Shown piece by piece: positions 1 to 6,874 of a stretch of DNA of 10,021 nucleotides. Made by a program: the position numbers and the translations under genes. Every line of letters starts with the position of its first letter. Positions within the stretch are counted from its first letter, which is position 1. The DNA comes from Solirubrobacterales bacterium (GTDB taxonomy: Bacteria > Actinomycetota > Thermoleophilia > Solirubrobacterales > Solirubrobacteraceae): NCBI GenBank assembly GCA_025963955.1, contig JAOPZU010000025.1, forward strand, positions 1 to 10,021, read 5' to 3'. The notes below the pieces were generated by a model. The model was not told where the DNA came from, did no database searches, and saw nothing but the letters and a program-made list of their open reading frames with translations.

Positions 1-1
1 C

Positions 2-517
2 CCTGTCGGGCAGGCGGTCCCGCCTCCCTACGGGGGCACCCTCGGTGAGCGCGCCCAGGCCAACACCGGCCTGATCGCGGGCGTCGGCGTCCTCCTGCTG
101 GCCATGCTCATCGGCGTGCTCGTCGGCACCGGGCTCGGCCAGGACAACGGCTCGAGCGCCGCGGCCGCGGCCCAGAAGCCGGTGGTGGTCAGCGTCGGCG
201 GGGGCGCGGCCCCGGCCGCGGCCGCCGCGAGCGCCGCTGCGCCGACGGACACCGGCGCCGGGACCACGACGCCGGCCGGCACGAGCAAAAAGACCAAGAG
301 CTCCGCGACGTCGAGCAGCTCCGCCGACAGCGGCCCGGCGACGATCAAGCCCAAGACGGTCTCCAAGTCCACGATCAAGAACCTGGACAAGCTCTCGGGC
401 AAGGAGTACCAGAAGCAGGTCGACAAGCTCGGCAAGAACATCGCCGTCGGCGGCAAGGCGCCGCCGAAGGACAACAAGCCCGCCGGTGGCGGCACGGCGT
501 CGGAGGACATCGGATGA
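2..517 (+). CDS. Membrane-anchored Ala/Lys-rich protein, C-terminal part
   Basis: The frame is open from the window edge, so the start lies upstream and the N-terminus is missing; 171 residues are visible. A short Pro/Gly-rich stretch (PPPYGG) precedes one clear hydrophobic segment at visible residues 23-46. This is followed by a long low-complexity tail rich in Ala, Thr, Ser and Gly, then a Lys-rich end (SKKTKS, DKLSGKEYQKQ). The layout suggests a single-pass membrane protein whose tail lies on the side opposite the missing N-terminus. An ATG at 104 falls inside the hydrophobic segment and is unlikely to be the real start. The stop overlaps the start of the zinc-ribbon gene in an ATGA, so the two are probably co-translated. 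I do not recognise the family. Confidence 0.75.
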   Translation, partial: PVGQAVPPPYGGTLGERAQANTGLIAGVGVLLLAMLIGVLVGTGLGQDNGSSAAAAAQKPVVVSVGGGAAPAAAAASAAAPTDTGAGTTTPAGTSKKTKSSATSSSSADSGPATIKPKTVSKSTIKNLDKLSGKEYQKQVDKLGKNIAVGGKAPPKDNKPAGGGTASEDIG

Positions 518-933
518 GCGACCAGAGCAGCACCAGCACCCGGGCGGTCGGCCAGGCGATCGCGCGGCTGCGGCCGGGCGGAGCCGCGCGTGCCGCAAGC
601 ATCGACACGACGGGGCCCGACGCCCTGCGCGCACGCCGCGAGGAGCTCGCCGAGCGCGTGGCCGAGCTGACGTGGGACCTGGGCGGGCTCACGTACGAGA
701 TGGCGATCCGCGACCACTTCCGCCTCGACGTGCTCGTGCGCCGGGCGGCGGCGCTCCAGGAGGCCGACGCCGAGCTCGGCGAGGTCGAGCGGCTGCTGGC
801 CGCGGCCGAGGAGGGCGTCACCGGCCAGTGCCGCAGCTGCGGCGCGGTGCACAGCCGCGGGGCCGCCTACTGCTGGAAGTGCGGCCAGCCGCTGATGCTG
901 CAGGCGCCGTCGTCGCTCATCCCGACGGCCTGA
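514..933 (+). CDS. Small coiled-coil protein with C-terminal zinc ribbon
   Basis: A 139-residue protein starting at the ATG inside the ATGA overlap with the preceding gene. Residues 36-100 are Glu/Arg/Leu/Ala-rich and look helical or coiled-coil (for example RREELAERVAEL and LGEVERLLAAAEE). The C-terminus carries two CXXC knuckles, C106/C109 and C120/C123, separated by ten residues. This is the typical treble-clef/zinc-ribbon pattern (CRSCG...CWKCG) and predicts one bound zinc. The fold suggests a protein-protein or nucleic-acid contact role, but no specific function can be read. Overlap with the membrane-anchored gene upstream suggests the two act together. The gene ends 32 bp from the convergent DUF47 gene. 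Confidence 0.85.
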   Translation: MSDQSSTSTRAVGQAIARLRPGGAARAASIDTTGPDALRARREELAERVAELTWDLGGLTYEMAIRDHFRLDVLVRRAAALQEADAELGEVERLLAAAEEGVTGQCRSCGAVHSRGAAYCWKCGQPLMLQAPSSLIPTA

Positions 934-941
934 TGGACCCG

Positions 942-962
942 GCCCGCCGCGCAGCGGCGGGC
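942..962. terminator. Hairpin between convergent genes, likely bidirectional terminator
   Basis: A perfect 9-bp GC stem (GCCCGCCGC paired with GCGGCGGGC) closes on a 3-nt GCA loop, in the 32-bp gap between two converging stop codons. No T-tract follows on either strand, so it would have to act as a U-less hairpin terminator, as proposed for some actinobacteria. Position and stem strength are the main support. Confidence 0.6.
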
Positions 963-965
963 GGT

Positions 966-1595
966 TCAGCGGCGGGTCAGCGAGATCCCCTCGAGCACGT
1001 GCGCGACCGTCTCGCACGCGTCGACGGACGCCTCGAGGGCGGCGAAGATGTCCTTCCAGCGGATGACGACCATCGGGTCGATCCCGGTGACGAACAGCGC
1101 CGCCACGGCCTCGCGCGTGATGCGGTCGCCCTCGTTCTCCAGCCGGTGGATCTCGACGAGGTGCGGGGCCATGTCGGCGCCCGACCGCAGGCAGGCCAGC
1201 GCGCGCGCCACCTGCTCGCCCGCGCCCACCAGGACCTCCGCCAGCGCGGTCGCCTGCTCCATCGGCGCCTCGATGCGGTACATGCTCAGCGTGTCGGCCG
1301 TCTGCTCGGCGAAGTCGACGATGTCGTCGAGGGCCGTCGCCAGCGCGTGGCCGTCCGCCGTGGTCAGGCAGCCGCGGCGCCGGCGGGGAGCGCCGTGCAG
1401 CAGGTGGATGATGTCGTGGGTGATGCGGTCGCCCTCGTGCTCGAGCTGCACCATCTCCTCGGTCAGGCGCACGGTCTCCGGGAACTCCCGCACGATGTCG
1501 TGGAGCAGCGCGGCGGTCCGCTGGACGTTCTGCCCCGAGCTCTCCAGCAGTTCCAGCACGGCGGCGTCGTCGGCCCGGCGGCCCGGCATCCTCAT
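966..1595 (-). CDS. DUF47 family (PhoU-like) protein
   Basis: A 209-residue all-helical protein, the usual length for DUF47/PhoU-div proteins. It has two related acidic repeats, LEHEGDRITHDI (residues 51-62) and LENEGDRITREA (152-163), which supply the conserved metal-binding E-x-E-G-D pattern. The C-terminal helix RWKDIFAALEASVDACETVAHVLEGI (split at 179-204) is characteristic of the family. DUF47 proteins are normally encoded beside a low-affinity Pit phosphate transporter and are thought to modulate it. No pit gene lies next to this one in the window, and it instead diverges from a PhoB-like DNA-binding gene. The start is ATG 1595, with a second in-frame ATG two codons later. A TAGGGT hexamer ends 7 nt before the start, suggesting leaderless transcription. 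A PHO-box-like repeat further upstream suggests phosphate control. Confidence 0.9.
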   Translation of the reverse strand: MRMPGRRADDAAVLELLESSGQNVQRTAALLHDIVREFPETVRLTEEMVQLEHEGDRITHDIIHLLHGAPRRRRGCLTTADGHALATALDDIVDFAEQTADTLSMYRIEAPMEQATALAEVLVGAGEQVARALACLRSGADMAPHLVEIHRLENEGDRITREAVAALFVTGIDPMVVIRWKDIFAALEASVDACETVAHVLEGISLTRR

Positions 1596-1602
1596 CGGCC
1601 CG

Positions 1603-1608
1603 ACCCTA
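1603..1608 (-). promoter_or_regulatory. Candidate -10 element for DUF47 gene, leaderless
   Basis: On the minus strand TAGGGT matches the actinobacterial TANNNT -10 pattern and is followed by exactly 7 nt (CGGGCCG) before the ATG. That would put the transcription start at or next to the start codon. No convincing -35 is seen, which fits activator dependence on the repeats at 1636-1668. Confidence 0.5.
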
Positions 1609-1635
1609 TGTCCGTGAGTGGCCGCCGAGCGTCCG

Positions 1636-1668
1636 GTTCACCGGTCTTTCACAGCGCCTTCACCGTCC
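1636..1668 (+). promoter_or_regulatory. PHO-box-like triple direct repeat, 11-bp period
   Basis: Three tandem 11-bp units carry the cores TTCACCG (1637), TTCACAG (1648) and TTCACCG (1659). A degenerate fourth unit (GTAAC at 1670) may follow. The units resemble the 11-nt repeat described for Streptomyces PhoP (G[G/T]TCAYYYR[G/C]G) and the TCACAGC-N4 repeat of mycobacterial PhoP. The site lies between the divergent DUF47 and winged-helix genes, 27 bp from the DUF47 -10 candidate, so it can serve both. Which regulator binds is inferred. Confidence 0.8.
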
Positions 1669-1673
1669 GGTAA

Positions 1674-1687
1674 CGGCGGCAACGCCG
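1674..1687 (+). other. Short hairpin with GCAA tetraloop in leader
   Basis: CGGCG and CGCCG pair around a GCAA (GNRA-type) loop, between the PHO-box repeats and the winged-helix start codon. It could stabilise or attenuate the leader transcript. Five base pairs in GC-rich DNA can arise by chance. Confidence 0.25.
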
Positions 1688-1710
1688 GGGGTCGTGAGGC
1701 TCCGCAGACG

Positions 1711-2112
1711 ATGAAGGCCGCGCCACACGAGGAGCTGCTGAGGACGGGTCAGCTCGAGATCCGTCCCGGGGACGGCCTGGTGCTGGCCGCCGGGCGAGCG
1801 CTCACGCTCTCGGTCCGGGAGTTCCAGCTGCTGTGCGCCCTGGTGCGCCGGCAGGGCGGCATCGTCGCCCGCCACGACCTGTACCGCTCCGTGTGGGGCG
1901 GGGACCTGCGGGACGGCGACCGCTCCATCGACGTGTACGTCCACAAGCTGCGCGTGAAGCTCGACTCCGCGCTGCCGGGGTGGAGCCACATCCACACCCA
2001 CGTGGGGTTCGGCTACCGGTTCCTCCCGGAACCGGTGACGAGCCCTTCACACCCTTTTCACACCACGGAGACATCGACGCAACAGGATCCAGGCACAGCG
2101 CCTGCATCCTGA
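1711..2112 (+). CDS. Stand-alone OmpR/PhoB-type winged-helix DNA-binding protein, no receiver domain
   Basis: A 133-residue protein made almost entirely of the C-terminal DNA-binding domain of OmpR/PhoB response regulators. The beta-strand platform is at residues 14-33 and the helix LSVREFQLLCALV at 33-45. The VW turn at 61-62 leads into recognition helix GDRSIDVYVHKLRVKL (69-84), and the wing hairpin HTHVGFGYRF covers 95-104. It lacks the roughly 120-residue phosphoacceptor domain, so it cannot be phosphorylated in the usual way. The recognition helix and wing match those of the response regulator at 6974 in 25 of 36 positions (window residues 69-104), so the two probably bind similar DNA. 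ATG 1711 is preferred: the in-frame GTG at 1618 would put the PHO repeats inside the coding region. The Shine-Dalgarno is weak (GAGG about 11 nt upstream). The 26-residue tail is low-complexity and overlaps the pstS PHO box. It is likely a phosphate regulator; this is inference from context. Confidence 0.85.
   Translation: MKAAPHEELLRTGQLEIRPGDGLVLAAGRALTLSVREFQLLCALVRRQGGIVARHDLYRSVWGGDLRDGDRSIDVYVHKLRVKLDSALPGWSHIHTHVGFGYRFLPEPVTSPSHPFHTTETSTQQDPGTAPAS
2046..2067 (+). promoter_or_regulatory. PHO-box-like direct repeat upstream of pstS
   Basis: Two identical TTCACAC cores at 2046-2052 and 2057-2063 are separated by 4 bp, giving an exact 11-bp period like the repeats at 1636-1668 and in the same orientation. 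The site lies about 80 bp before the pstS start and inside the 3' end of the winged-helix coding region. No strong -10 is visible; CAGGAT at 2083-2088 is a weak candidate. Confidence 0.8.
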
Positions 2113-2132
2113 GGTCGACTGTCCCATTTCCG

Positions 2133-2138
2133 AAGGAG
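2133..2138 (+). promoter_or_regulatory. Strong ribosome binding site of pstS
   Basis: AAGGAG lies 5 nt before the GTG at 2144 and fixes that start codon. It is the strongest Shine-Dalgarno in the window, fitting the high level of PstS needed in phosphate-starved cells. Confidence 0.85.
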
Positions 2139-2143
2139 ACGTC

Positions 2144-3265
2144 GTGAAGTCCAACACCCTTATTGCTGTCCTTGGTTCCGGCGCGCTCGCGTTCGGCGCC
2201 GCCGCCTGCGGCAGCAGCACCGACAGCTCGTCCACGTCGACCGCCGCCGGTGCCTCGACGGGCGCCGCCGCGGCGAAGGTCAACGCGACGCTGAACGGCG
2301 CCGGCTCCACGTTCGCCGCCCCGATCTACCAGCAGGTCGCAAGCAAGCTGAAGGCCGACGGGCTCACGGTCAACTACCAGGGCGTCGGCTCCGGTGACGG
2401 CGTCGCGCAGCTCCAGGCCGGCACCGCCGACTTCGCCGGCTCCGACCCCGCGCTGGCCCCCGAGGACACCGCGAAGATGAAGGGCCCGGTCACGCAGGTC
2501 CCGATCGCGCTGGGCGCGATCACGATGTCGTACAACCTCTCGGGCCAGAAGTCGGGCATCAAGCTCGACGGCAGGACGATCGGCGACATCTACCTCGGCA
2601 AGGTCAAGAAGTGGAACGACCCCGAGATCGTCAAGCTCAACAGCGGCCTCAGCCTCCCGGGCACCGACATCACCGTCGTCCACCGCTCCGACTCCTCGGG
2701 CACGACCAAGGGCTTCACGCAGTTCGTCGCCAACTACTCCCCGGAGTGGAAGAGCGGCCCCGGTGTCGACAAGGACATCAAGTGGCCGACGGGCACGGGC
2801 GCCAAGGGCAACGACGGGGTCGCGGCCTCGGTGAAGCAGACGGACGGCGCCATCGGCTACGTCGAGCAGGCCTACGCGCTGCAGAACGCCTTCACCTTCG
2901 CCGACGTCCAGAACAAGGGCGGCGCCTTCGTCGCGCCGACGCTCGAGTCCACCTCCGCCGCCGCCGAGGGCCTGAAGGTGCCTGCTGATCTCGGCATCAG
3001 CACGATCGACTCGGCCAACGCGAAGGCCTACCCGATCGTCTCGCAGACCTTCCTGGACTTCCCGACCGACCCGTGCAAGAGCGCCGGCGCGAGCAAGGAC
3101 GTGGCCGCGGGCCTCTCCGCCTTCGCCACCTACCTGCTCGGTTCCGAGGGCCAGGACACCATCAAGCAGCTCTCCTACGCCCCGCTGCCCGCGGCCCTCG
3201 TGAGCAAGGGCACCGCCGCGCTGGCCAAGGTCAGCTGCAACGGGGCCCCGGTCGGCGGCGCCTGA
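2144..3265 (+). CDS. pstS: Phosphate ABC transporter substrate-binding lipoprotein PstS
   Basis: A 373-residue periplasmic-type phosphate-binding protein, anchored as a lipoprotein outside the membrane, that captures phosphate and delivers it to PstCA. The signal peptide (MKSNTLIAVLGSGALAFG...) ends in AAAC, placing the lipidated Cys at 22. The lipobox has Ala at -3 rather than Leu, which is tolerated but not ideal. A Ser/Thr/Ala-rich linker covers 23-45. Phosphate-binding signatures are GAGSTFAAPIY at 52-62, AGSDPAL at 98-104 and HRSDSSGTTKGF at 180-191. Cys311 and Cys365 could form a disulfide. The GTG start follows a strong Shine-Dalgarno. It is the first gene of the pst operon, and its stop shares one base with the pstC start (TGATG). 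It is probably induced through the PHO box at 2046. Confidence 0.97.
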   Translation: MKSNTLIAVLGSGALAFGAAACGSSTDSSSTSTAAGASTGAAAAKVNATLNGAGSTFAAPIYQQVASKLKADGLTVNYQGVGSGDGVAQLQAGTADFAGSDPALAPEDTAKMKGPVTQVPIALGAITMSYNLSGQKSGIKLDGRTIGDIYLGKVKKWNDPEIVKLNSGLSLPGTDITVVHRSDSSGTTKGFTQFVANYSPEWKSGPGVDKDIKWPTGTGAKGNDGVAASVKQTDGAIGYVEQAYALQNAFTFADVQNKGGAFVAPTLESTSAAAEGLKVPADLGISTIDSANAKAYPIVSQTFLDFPTDPCKSAGASKDVAAGLSAFATYLLGSEGQDTIKQLSYAPLPAALVSKGTAALAKVSCNGAPVGGA

Positions 3266-4299
3266 TGGACGCCGGCGCCGCACGCCTGGACACCGCCGAC
3301 CGCTCGTCCTTCGAGCGGTCGGCGTCGGCACGCCGCGCCGACCCGCTGTTCCGCGGGGGCCTCACGGTCCTCGCGGGCCTGGTCCTCGTCCTCCTGGCCT
3401 TCTTCTTCGTCTTCCTGATCGTCAAGGCCCGGCCGGCCCTCGCGCACCAGGGCGTCTTCTCGTTCGTCTTCTCGAACGACTGGAACCCGTCGAAGGACGT
3501 CTTCGGGGCCTGGCCGCTGCTGGCGGGCACGCTCATCACCTCGGCGATCGCCATGGTGATCGGGGTGCCGGTGGCGGTCGCCACCGCACTGTTCATCACC
3601 GAGCTGTGCCCGGTGAGGCTGCGCCAGCCCCTGACGATCCTCGTCGAGCTGCTCGCCGCCGTGCCGTCCGTCGTGTACGGCCTGTGGGGGGTGTTCGTCC
3701 TGATCCCGAAGCTCCGCGGCACCGAGTCGAGCTTCGCGGACAGCCTGCACGTCCTGCCGTTCGTCGGCGGCAACGTCGCCGGCCCCAACTACTTCATCGC
3801 CGGCCTGCTGCTCGCGATCATGATCCTCCCGATCGTCAGCGCGATCTCGCGGGAGGTCATCTCGACCGTCCCCGCGGAGCACAAGGAGGCCGCGCTCGCG
3901 CTCGGCGCCACGCGCTGGGAGATGATCCGCATCGCCGTCCTGCCGTACTCGCGCTCTGGCATCACGGGTGCCGCGCTGCTCGGCCTCGGCCGAGCGGTCG
4001 GCGAGACGATCGCGGTCGTCCTCGTGATCGGCAACTCGACGGTCGTCGGCAAGCAGATCTTCGACCAGGGCTACTCGCTCGCGGCCGTCATCGCCAACGA
4101 GTTCGGCGAGGCGGCCAACGACCCGCTGCACGCCGGCGCGCTGATCGCCGCGGGCCTGCTGCTCTTCGTCCTGACGCTGATCATCAACGGCGTCGCGCGT
4201 GCGCTCGTCGTCCGCGCCGAGCGGCGGCAGGGCACGCGCCTGCCGCCCCCCACGGTCACCGCCGCCGCGATGGCCGATCCCGAGGTGACCGCCGCATGA
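3265..4299 (+). CDS. pstC: Phosphate ABC transporter permease PstC
   Basis: A 344-residue inner-membrane permease that pairs with PstA to form the phosphate channel. A cytoplasmic N-terminus of about 30 residues is followed by a first long hydrophobic helix (residues 31-53). The BPD_transp_1 region starts near 85 with further membrane segments at about 88-112, 124-148, 177-195, 232-256 and 289-312. The EAA loop that docks on PstB is [20 protein letters not shown] at 207-226. The conserved [10 protein letters not shown] motif is at 242-251, and the hydrophilic loop between the third and fourth segments (149-176) is typical of PstC. The ATG overlaps the pstS stop by one base with no separate strong Shine-Dalgarno, so translation is probably coupled. 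The C-terminal 25 residues are low-complexity and poorly conserved in character. Confidence 0.97.
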   Translation: MDAGAARLDTADRSSFERSASARRADPLFRGGLTVLAGLVLVLLAFFFVFLIVKARPALAHQGVFSFVFSNDWNPSKDVFGAWPLLAGTLITSAIAMVIGVPVAVATALFITELCPVRLRQPLTILVELLAAVPSVVYGLWGVFVLIPKLRGTESSFADSLHVLPFVGGNVAGPNYFIAGLLLAIMILPIVSAISREVISTVPAEHKEAALALGATRWEMIRIAVLPYSRSGITGAALLGLGRAVGETIAVVLVIGNSTVVGKQIFDQGYSLAAVIANEFGEAANDPLHAGALIAAGLLLFVLTLIINGVARALVVRAERRQGTRLPPPTVTAAAMADPEVTAA

Positions 4300-5183
4300 G
4301 CTCGACCTCCTCCGCCTCGCTGCTGCTCGCGCCCGTCTCCGGGCGCCGGCGGACGACCGACCGCCTGATGCGCGGCATCCTGCTCGCCGGCACGGTCATC
4401 GCGCTGATCCCGCTGGTCCTTGTCGTCTACTACCTCTTCTCCCGCGGGCTGAAGGGCATGACGGCGTCGGGCTTCTTCACCACGGACCCGACGGGCAACT
4501 TCCTCGGGAATCCCGGGGGCGTGAAGTCCGCGATCCTCGGCACCCTGGAGATCGTGGCGCTCGCCGCCGTCATCGCCATCCCCGTCGGGATCGGCGTCGC
4601 GCTCTACCTCGTGGAGTTCGGCAAGAAGACGATCTTCGCCCAGTTCGTCCGCTACTTCATCGACGTCATGACCGGCGTGCCGTCGATCGTCTTCGGCCTG
4701 TTCATCTACATCACGCTCGTGACGACGAAGATCGGCGGGTCGTTCACGGGGTGGAAGGGCTCGCTCGCGCTGGCGCTCCTCATGCTCCCGGTCGTCACCC
4801 GCTCGGCGGAGGTCGTCCTCATCCTCGTCCCGGAGTCCCTGCGCGAGGCTGCGCTCGCGCTCGGGGTGCCCCGCTGGAAGGTGACGATGAAGATCGTCCT
4901 GCCGACGGCGCTGCCCGGCCTGATCACGGGCTCGCTGCTCGCGGTCGCCCGCGGGATGGGGGAGACCGCCCCGCTGCTGTTCACGAGCGCCACCGTCTTC
5001 GGGACGACCTACAACCTCGGCGACCGGATGAACTCGCTGCCCGCCCAGATCTTCGCGGACATCAGCCAGCCGAAGGACGACATCGTCAACCGCGCGTGGG
5101 CCTCGGCACTGACGCTCGTCCTCCTCATCCTCGCCATCACCCTGATCGCGCGGCTCGCTGCGCGAAGGAGTCGCGTCTCATGA
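4296..5183 (+). CDS. pstA: Phosphate ABC transporter permease PstA
   Basis: A 295-residue second permease subunit of the phosphate importer. The first membrane helix is at about 26-48. A BPD_transp_1 core follows, with further helices near 82-106, 118-141, 157-178, 205-230 and 268-288. The EAA motif [20 protein letters not shown] is at 180-199, and [12 protein letters not shown] (220-231) is the PstA signature downstream of it. [11 protein letters not shown] (126-136) matches the conserved helix 3 region. The start ATG overlaps the pstC stop in an ATGA, so translation is coupled. The gene continues directly into pstB through another ATGA overlap. Confidence 0.97.
   Translation: MSSTSSASLLLAPVSGRRRTTDRLMRGILLAGTVIALIPLVLVVYYLFSRGLKGMTASGFFTTDPTGNFLGNPGGVKSAILGTLEIVALAAVIAIPVGIGVALYLVEFGKKTIFAQFVRYFIDVMTGVPSIVFGLFIYITLVTTKIGGSFTGWKGSLALALLMLPVVTRSAEVVLILVPESLREAALALGVPRWKVTMKIVLPTALPGLITGSLLAVARGMGETAPLLFTSATVFGTTYNLGDRMNSLPAQIFADISQPKDDIVNRAWASALTLVLLILAITLIARLAARRSRVS
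5165..5170 (+). promoter_or_regulatory. Ribosome binding site for pstB first start
   Basis: AAGGAG within the end of pstA, 9 nt before the ATG at 5180, supports the longer PstB start. A second candidate, AGGAG at 5217-5221, lies 6 nt before the in-frame ATG at 5228, so both starts may be used. Confidence 0.6.
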
Positions 5184-6085
5184 GCCCCGATCCCGCCTTC
5201 ACCCCAGAGCAGCAGCAGGAGCAGCCGATGTCCGCCACCCCGTCCGACGGCCCCGCCGATGTGCGCGTGTCCCCGACCGCGGCCGCGACGCGATCCGCGT
5301 CCGACGCCGCCGCCGCCGAGCAGGTGGGCAGCGGGCACTCCATGAGCGTCAAGGACGTCGACGCCTACTACGGCGAGACCCACGCCATCAGGGGCGTGAG
5401 CATCGAGTACCGCGCCAACGAGGTGACGGCGATGATCGGCCCGTCCGGCTGCGGCAAGTCGACGCTGCTGCGCTGCCTGAACCGGATGCACGAGGAGATC
5501 CCGGGCGCCCGCGCCCGGGGCCAGATCCTGCTCGACGACACCGACATCTACGGTCCGGGCGTGGACGTCGTGTCCGTCCGCCGGGCGATCGGCATGGTCT
5601 TCCAGAAGCCGAACCCGTTCCCGACGATGTCGATCTTCGACAACGTCGCCGCCGGGCTGAAGCTCAACGGCGTCAAGGGCGTCGACATGAAGGAGCGCGT
5701 GGAGAAGTCGCTGCGCGGCGCCGGCCTCTGGGACGAGGTCAAGGACCGTCTGTCCTCACCGGGCGTCGGACTCTCCGGCGGCCAGCAGCAGCGCCTGTGC
5801 ATCGCCCGGACGATCGCGGTCGAGCCGCGGATCGTCCTGATGGACGAGCCCTGCTCCGCGCTCGACCCCATCGCGACGCTCAAGGTGGAGGACCTGATCC
5901 ACGAGCTCAAGCGGGACTACACGATCGTCATCGTGACCCACAACATGCAGCAGGCCGCCCGGGTCGCCGACACCACCGCGTTCTTCCTGCTCGGCGACAT
6001 GGTCGAGCACACGAAGACCGAGGACATCTTCTCCAACCCCCAGGACTCCCGGACCGAGGAGTACGTCACCGGGAAGTTCGGCTGA
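5180..6085 (+). CDS. pstB: Phosphate ABC transporter ATP-binding protein PstB
   Basis: A 301-residue cytoplasmic ATPase that powers phosphate import. All ABC motifs are intact: Walker [10 protein letters not shown] at 87-95, Q-loop Q142 in VFQKPNPFP, signature LSGGQQQR at 198-205, Walker B IVLMDEP at 218-224, D-loop SALDP at 226-230 and switch His254 in VTHN. PstB hallmarks include the [11 protein letters not shown] start of the core and the [12 protein letters not shown] segment. The core begins at Met55 (position 5342), which alone would give a normal 247-residue PstB. The preceding 54 residues are an unusual low-complexity Ala/Ser/Gln extension. The ATG at 5180 overlaps the pstA stop and has a good Shine-Dalgarno. 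ATG 5228 also has one, while 5342 does not, so some extension is probably real. Confidence 0.96.
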   Translation: MSPDPAFTPEQQQEQPMSATPSDGPADVRVSPTAAATRSASDAAAAEQVGSGHSMSVKDVDAYYGETHAIRGVSIEYRANEVTAMIGPSGCGKSTLLRCLNRMHEEIPGARARGQILLDDTDIYGPGVDVVSVRRAIGMVFQKPNPFPTMSIFDNVAAGLKLNGVKGVDMKERVEKSLRGAGLWDEVKDRLSSPGVGLSGGQQQRLCIARTIAVEPRIVLMDEPCSALDPIATLKVEDLIHELKRDYTIVIVTHNMQQAARVADTTAFFLLGDMVEHTKTEDIFSNPQDSRTEEYVTGKFG

Positions 6086-6089
6086 GCCG

Positions 6090-6788
6090 GTGCCCTCCGG
6101 AGGCCGTCCCCACTTCCAGGAGCAGCTCCGCTCGCTCGAGCACGCCGCGATGGGCGGCGTCGACATGGTCCTGGGCCAGATCGACCGTACCCTGGAGGCC
6201 GTCGAGCAGGTCGACGTCGAGCTCGCCGAGTTCATCGTCGCCGACGACGACCGCATCGACGGTCGCTACCTCGAGGTCCACCAGGGGGTGCTGTCGCTGC
6301 TGGCGCTGCAGGCGCCCGTGGCCGGCGACCTGCGCGTCGTCGCCGCGCTGCTGCAGGTCATCAAGAACATCGAGCGCATGGGCGACCAGTGCGTCAACAT
6401 CGCCAAGCTCATCCCGCTGACCGGGCACGAGCCGCCGGTCCAGGAGGAGATCCTCCAGCGCATCCTGACGATGGGCCGGGCGGCCCGGGACGAGGTCGCC
6501 CTCTCCCGCCGGGCCTTCGAGGAGCGCGACCTGCGCCTGGCGGAGGACCTCTGGCGCCAGGACCGCACGATCAACCGCCTGAACCGGGAGATCTTCTCGC
6601 TCGCTGTGCGCCTCGGGGACGACGCGGACATCCGCGAGTGGACGATGACGATGACCATGGTCGCGCGGGCCTTTGAGCGCATCGGCGACAACGCCGTGGA
6701 CATCGGCGAGCAGACGGCGTTCGTCGTGACCGGGCTGTTCCGGGAGTTCTCCGACTCCTCGCACCCGCAGACACCGCCGGTCATCTGA
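6090..6788 (+). CDS. phoU: Phosphate signalling complex protein PhoU
   Basis: A 232-residue cytoplasmic, all-helical protein of normal PhoU length with two tandem three-helix PhoU repeats. The metal-binding signatures are NIERMGDQCVNIAK at 93-106 and AFERIGDNAVDIGEQ at 194-208. The segment LALQAPVAGDLRVVAALLQV at 71-90 is the usual one before the first signature. PhoU normally links PstSCAB to the sensor kinase and shuts off the phosphate response when phosphate is plentiful. The GTG start lies 4 bp after the pstB stop without a clear Shine-Dalgarno. It gives the family's expected N-terminus (HFQEQLRSLEHA), so it is well supported and probably coupled. The DUF47 gene at 966 is a second PhoU-like protein in the same locus. 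Confidence 0.96.
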   Translation: MPSGGRPHFQEQLRSLEHAAMGGVDMVLGQIDRTLEAVEQVDVELAEFIVADDDRIDGRYLEVHQGVLSLLALQAPVAGDLRVVAALLQVIKNIERMGDQCVNIAKLIPLTGHEPPVQEEILQRILTMGRAARDEVALSRRAFEERDLRLAEDLWRQDRTINRLNREIFSLAVRLGDDADIREWTMTMTMVARAFERIGDNAVDIGEQTAFVVTGLFREFSDSSHPQTPPVI

Positions 6789-6874
6789 GCGAACCGCTGG
6801 GCAGTGGGGTTGACGCCGTGTCAGCCTCCGTAGAGAGGGTTCCTGCGGTCTCCGGAGCGCTCGCTGCACCTCGG

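Noticed and set aside
28..1017. Long minus-strand open frame opposite the first two genes
   Set aside because: It is antisense to two well-supported genes, is Arg/Ala/Pro-rich without domains, and arises because stop codons are rare in such GC-rich DNA. Similar antisense frames at 1802-3331, 3175-4131 and 6066-6869 were dropped for the same reason.
1633..1671. Short inverted repeats CCGGT-TC-ACCGG and ACCG-TC-CGGT inside the PHO repeats
   Set aside because: They can be explained as by-products of GC-rich flanks around the TTCAC units. The 11-bp direct repeat is the stronger and more consistent pattern across three sites.
1618..1710. In-frame GTG at 1618 as start of the winged-helix gene
   Set aside because: It would place all three PHO-box-like repeats inside the coding region and add 31 residues with no resemblance to the family. 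ATG 1711 gives a compact domain.
3606..4295. Upstream extension of the pstA frame across most of pstC
   Set aside because: This part is Arg/Ala-rich shadow translation of pstC. Family alignment and the ATGA overlap fix the pstA start at 4296.
4751..5179. Upstream extension of the pstB frame into pstA
   Set aside because: It is a shadow of pstA with no ABC-protein features. The ATG at 5180 with its Shine-Dalgarno is the first credible start.
6810..6836. Possible promoter with TTGACG at 6810 and TAGAGA at 6831
   Set aside because: The 15-bp spacing is short and TAGAGA lacks the final T of TANNNT. The TACACT at 6960 beside the start codon is a better -10 for the regulator gene.
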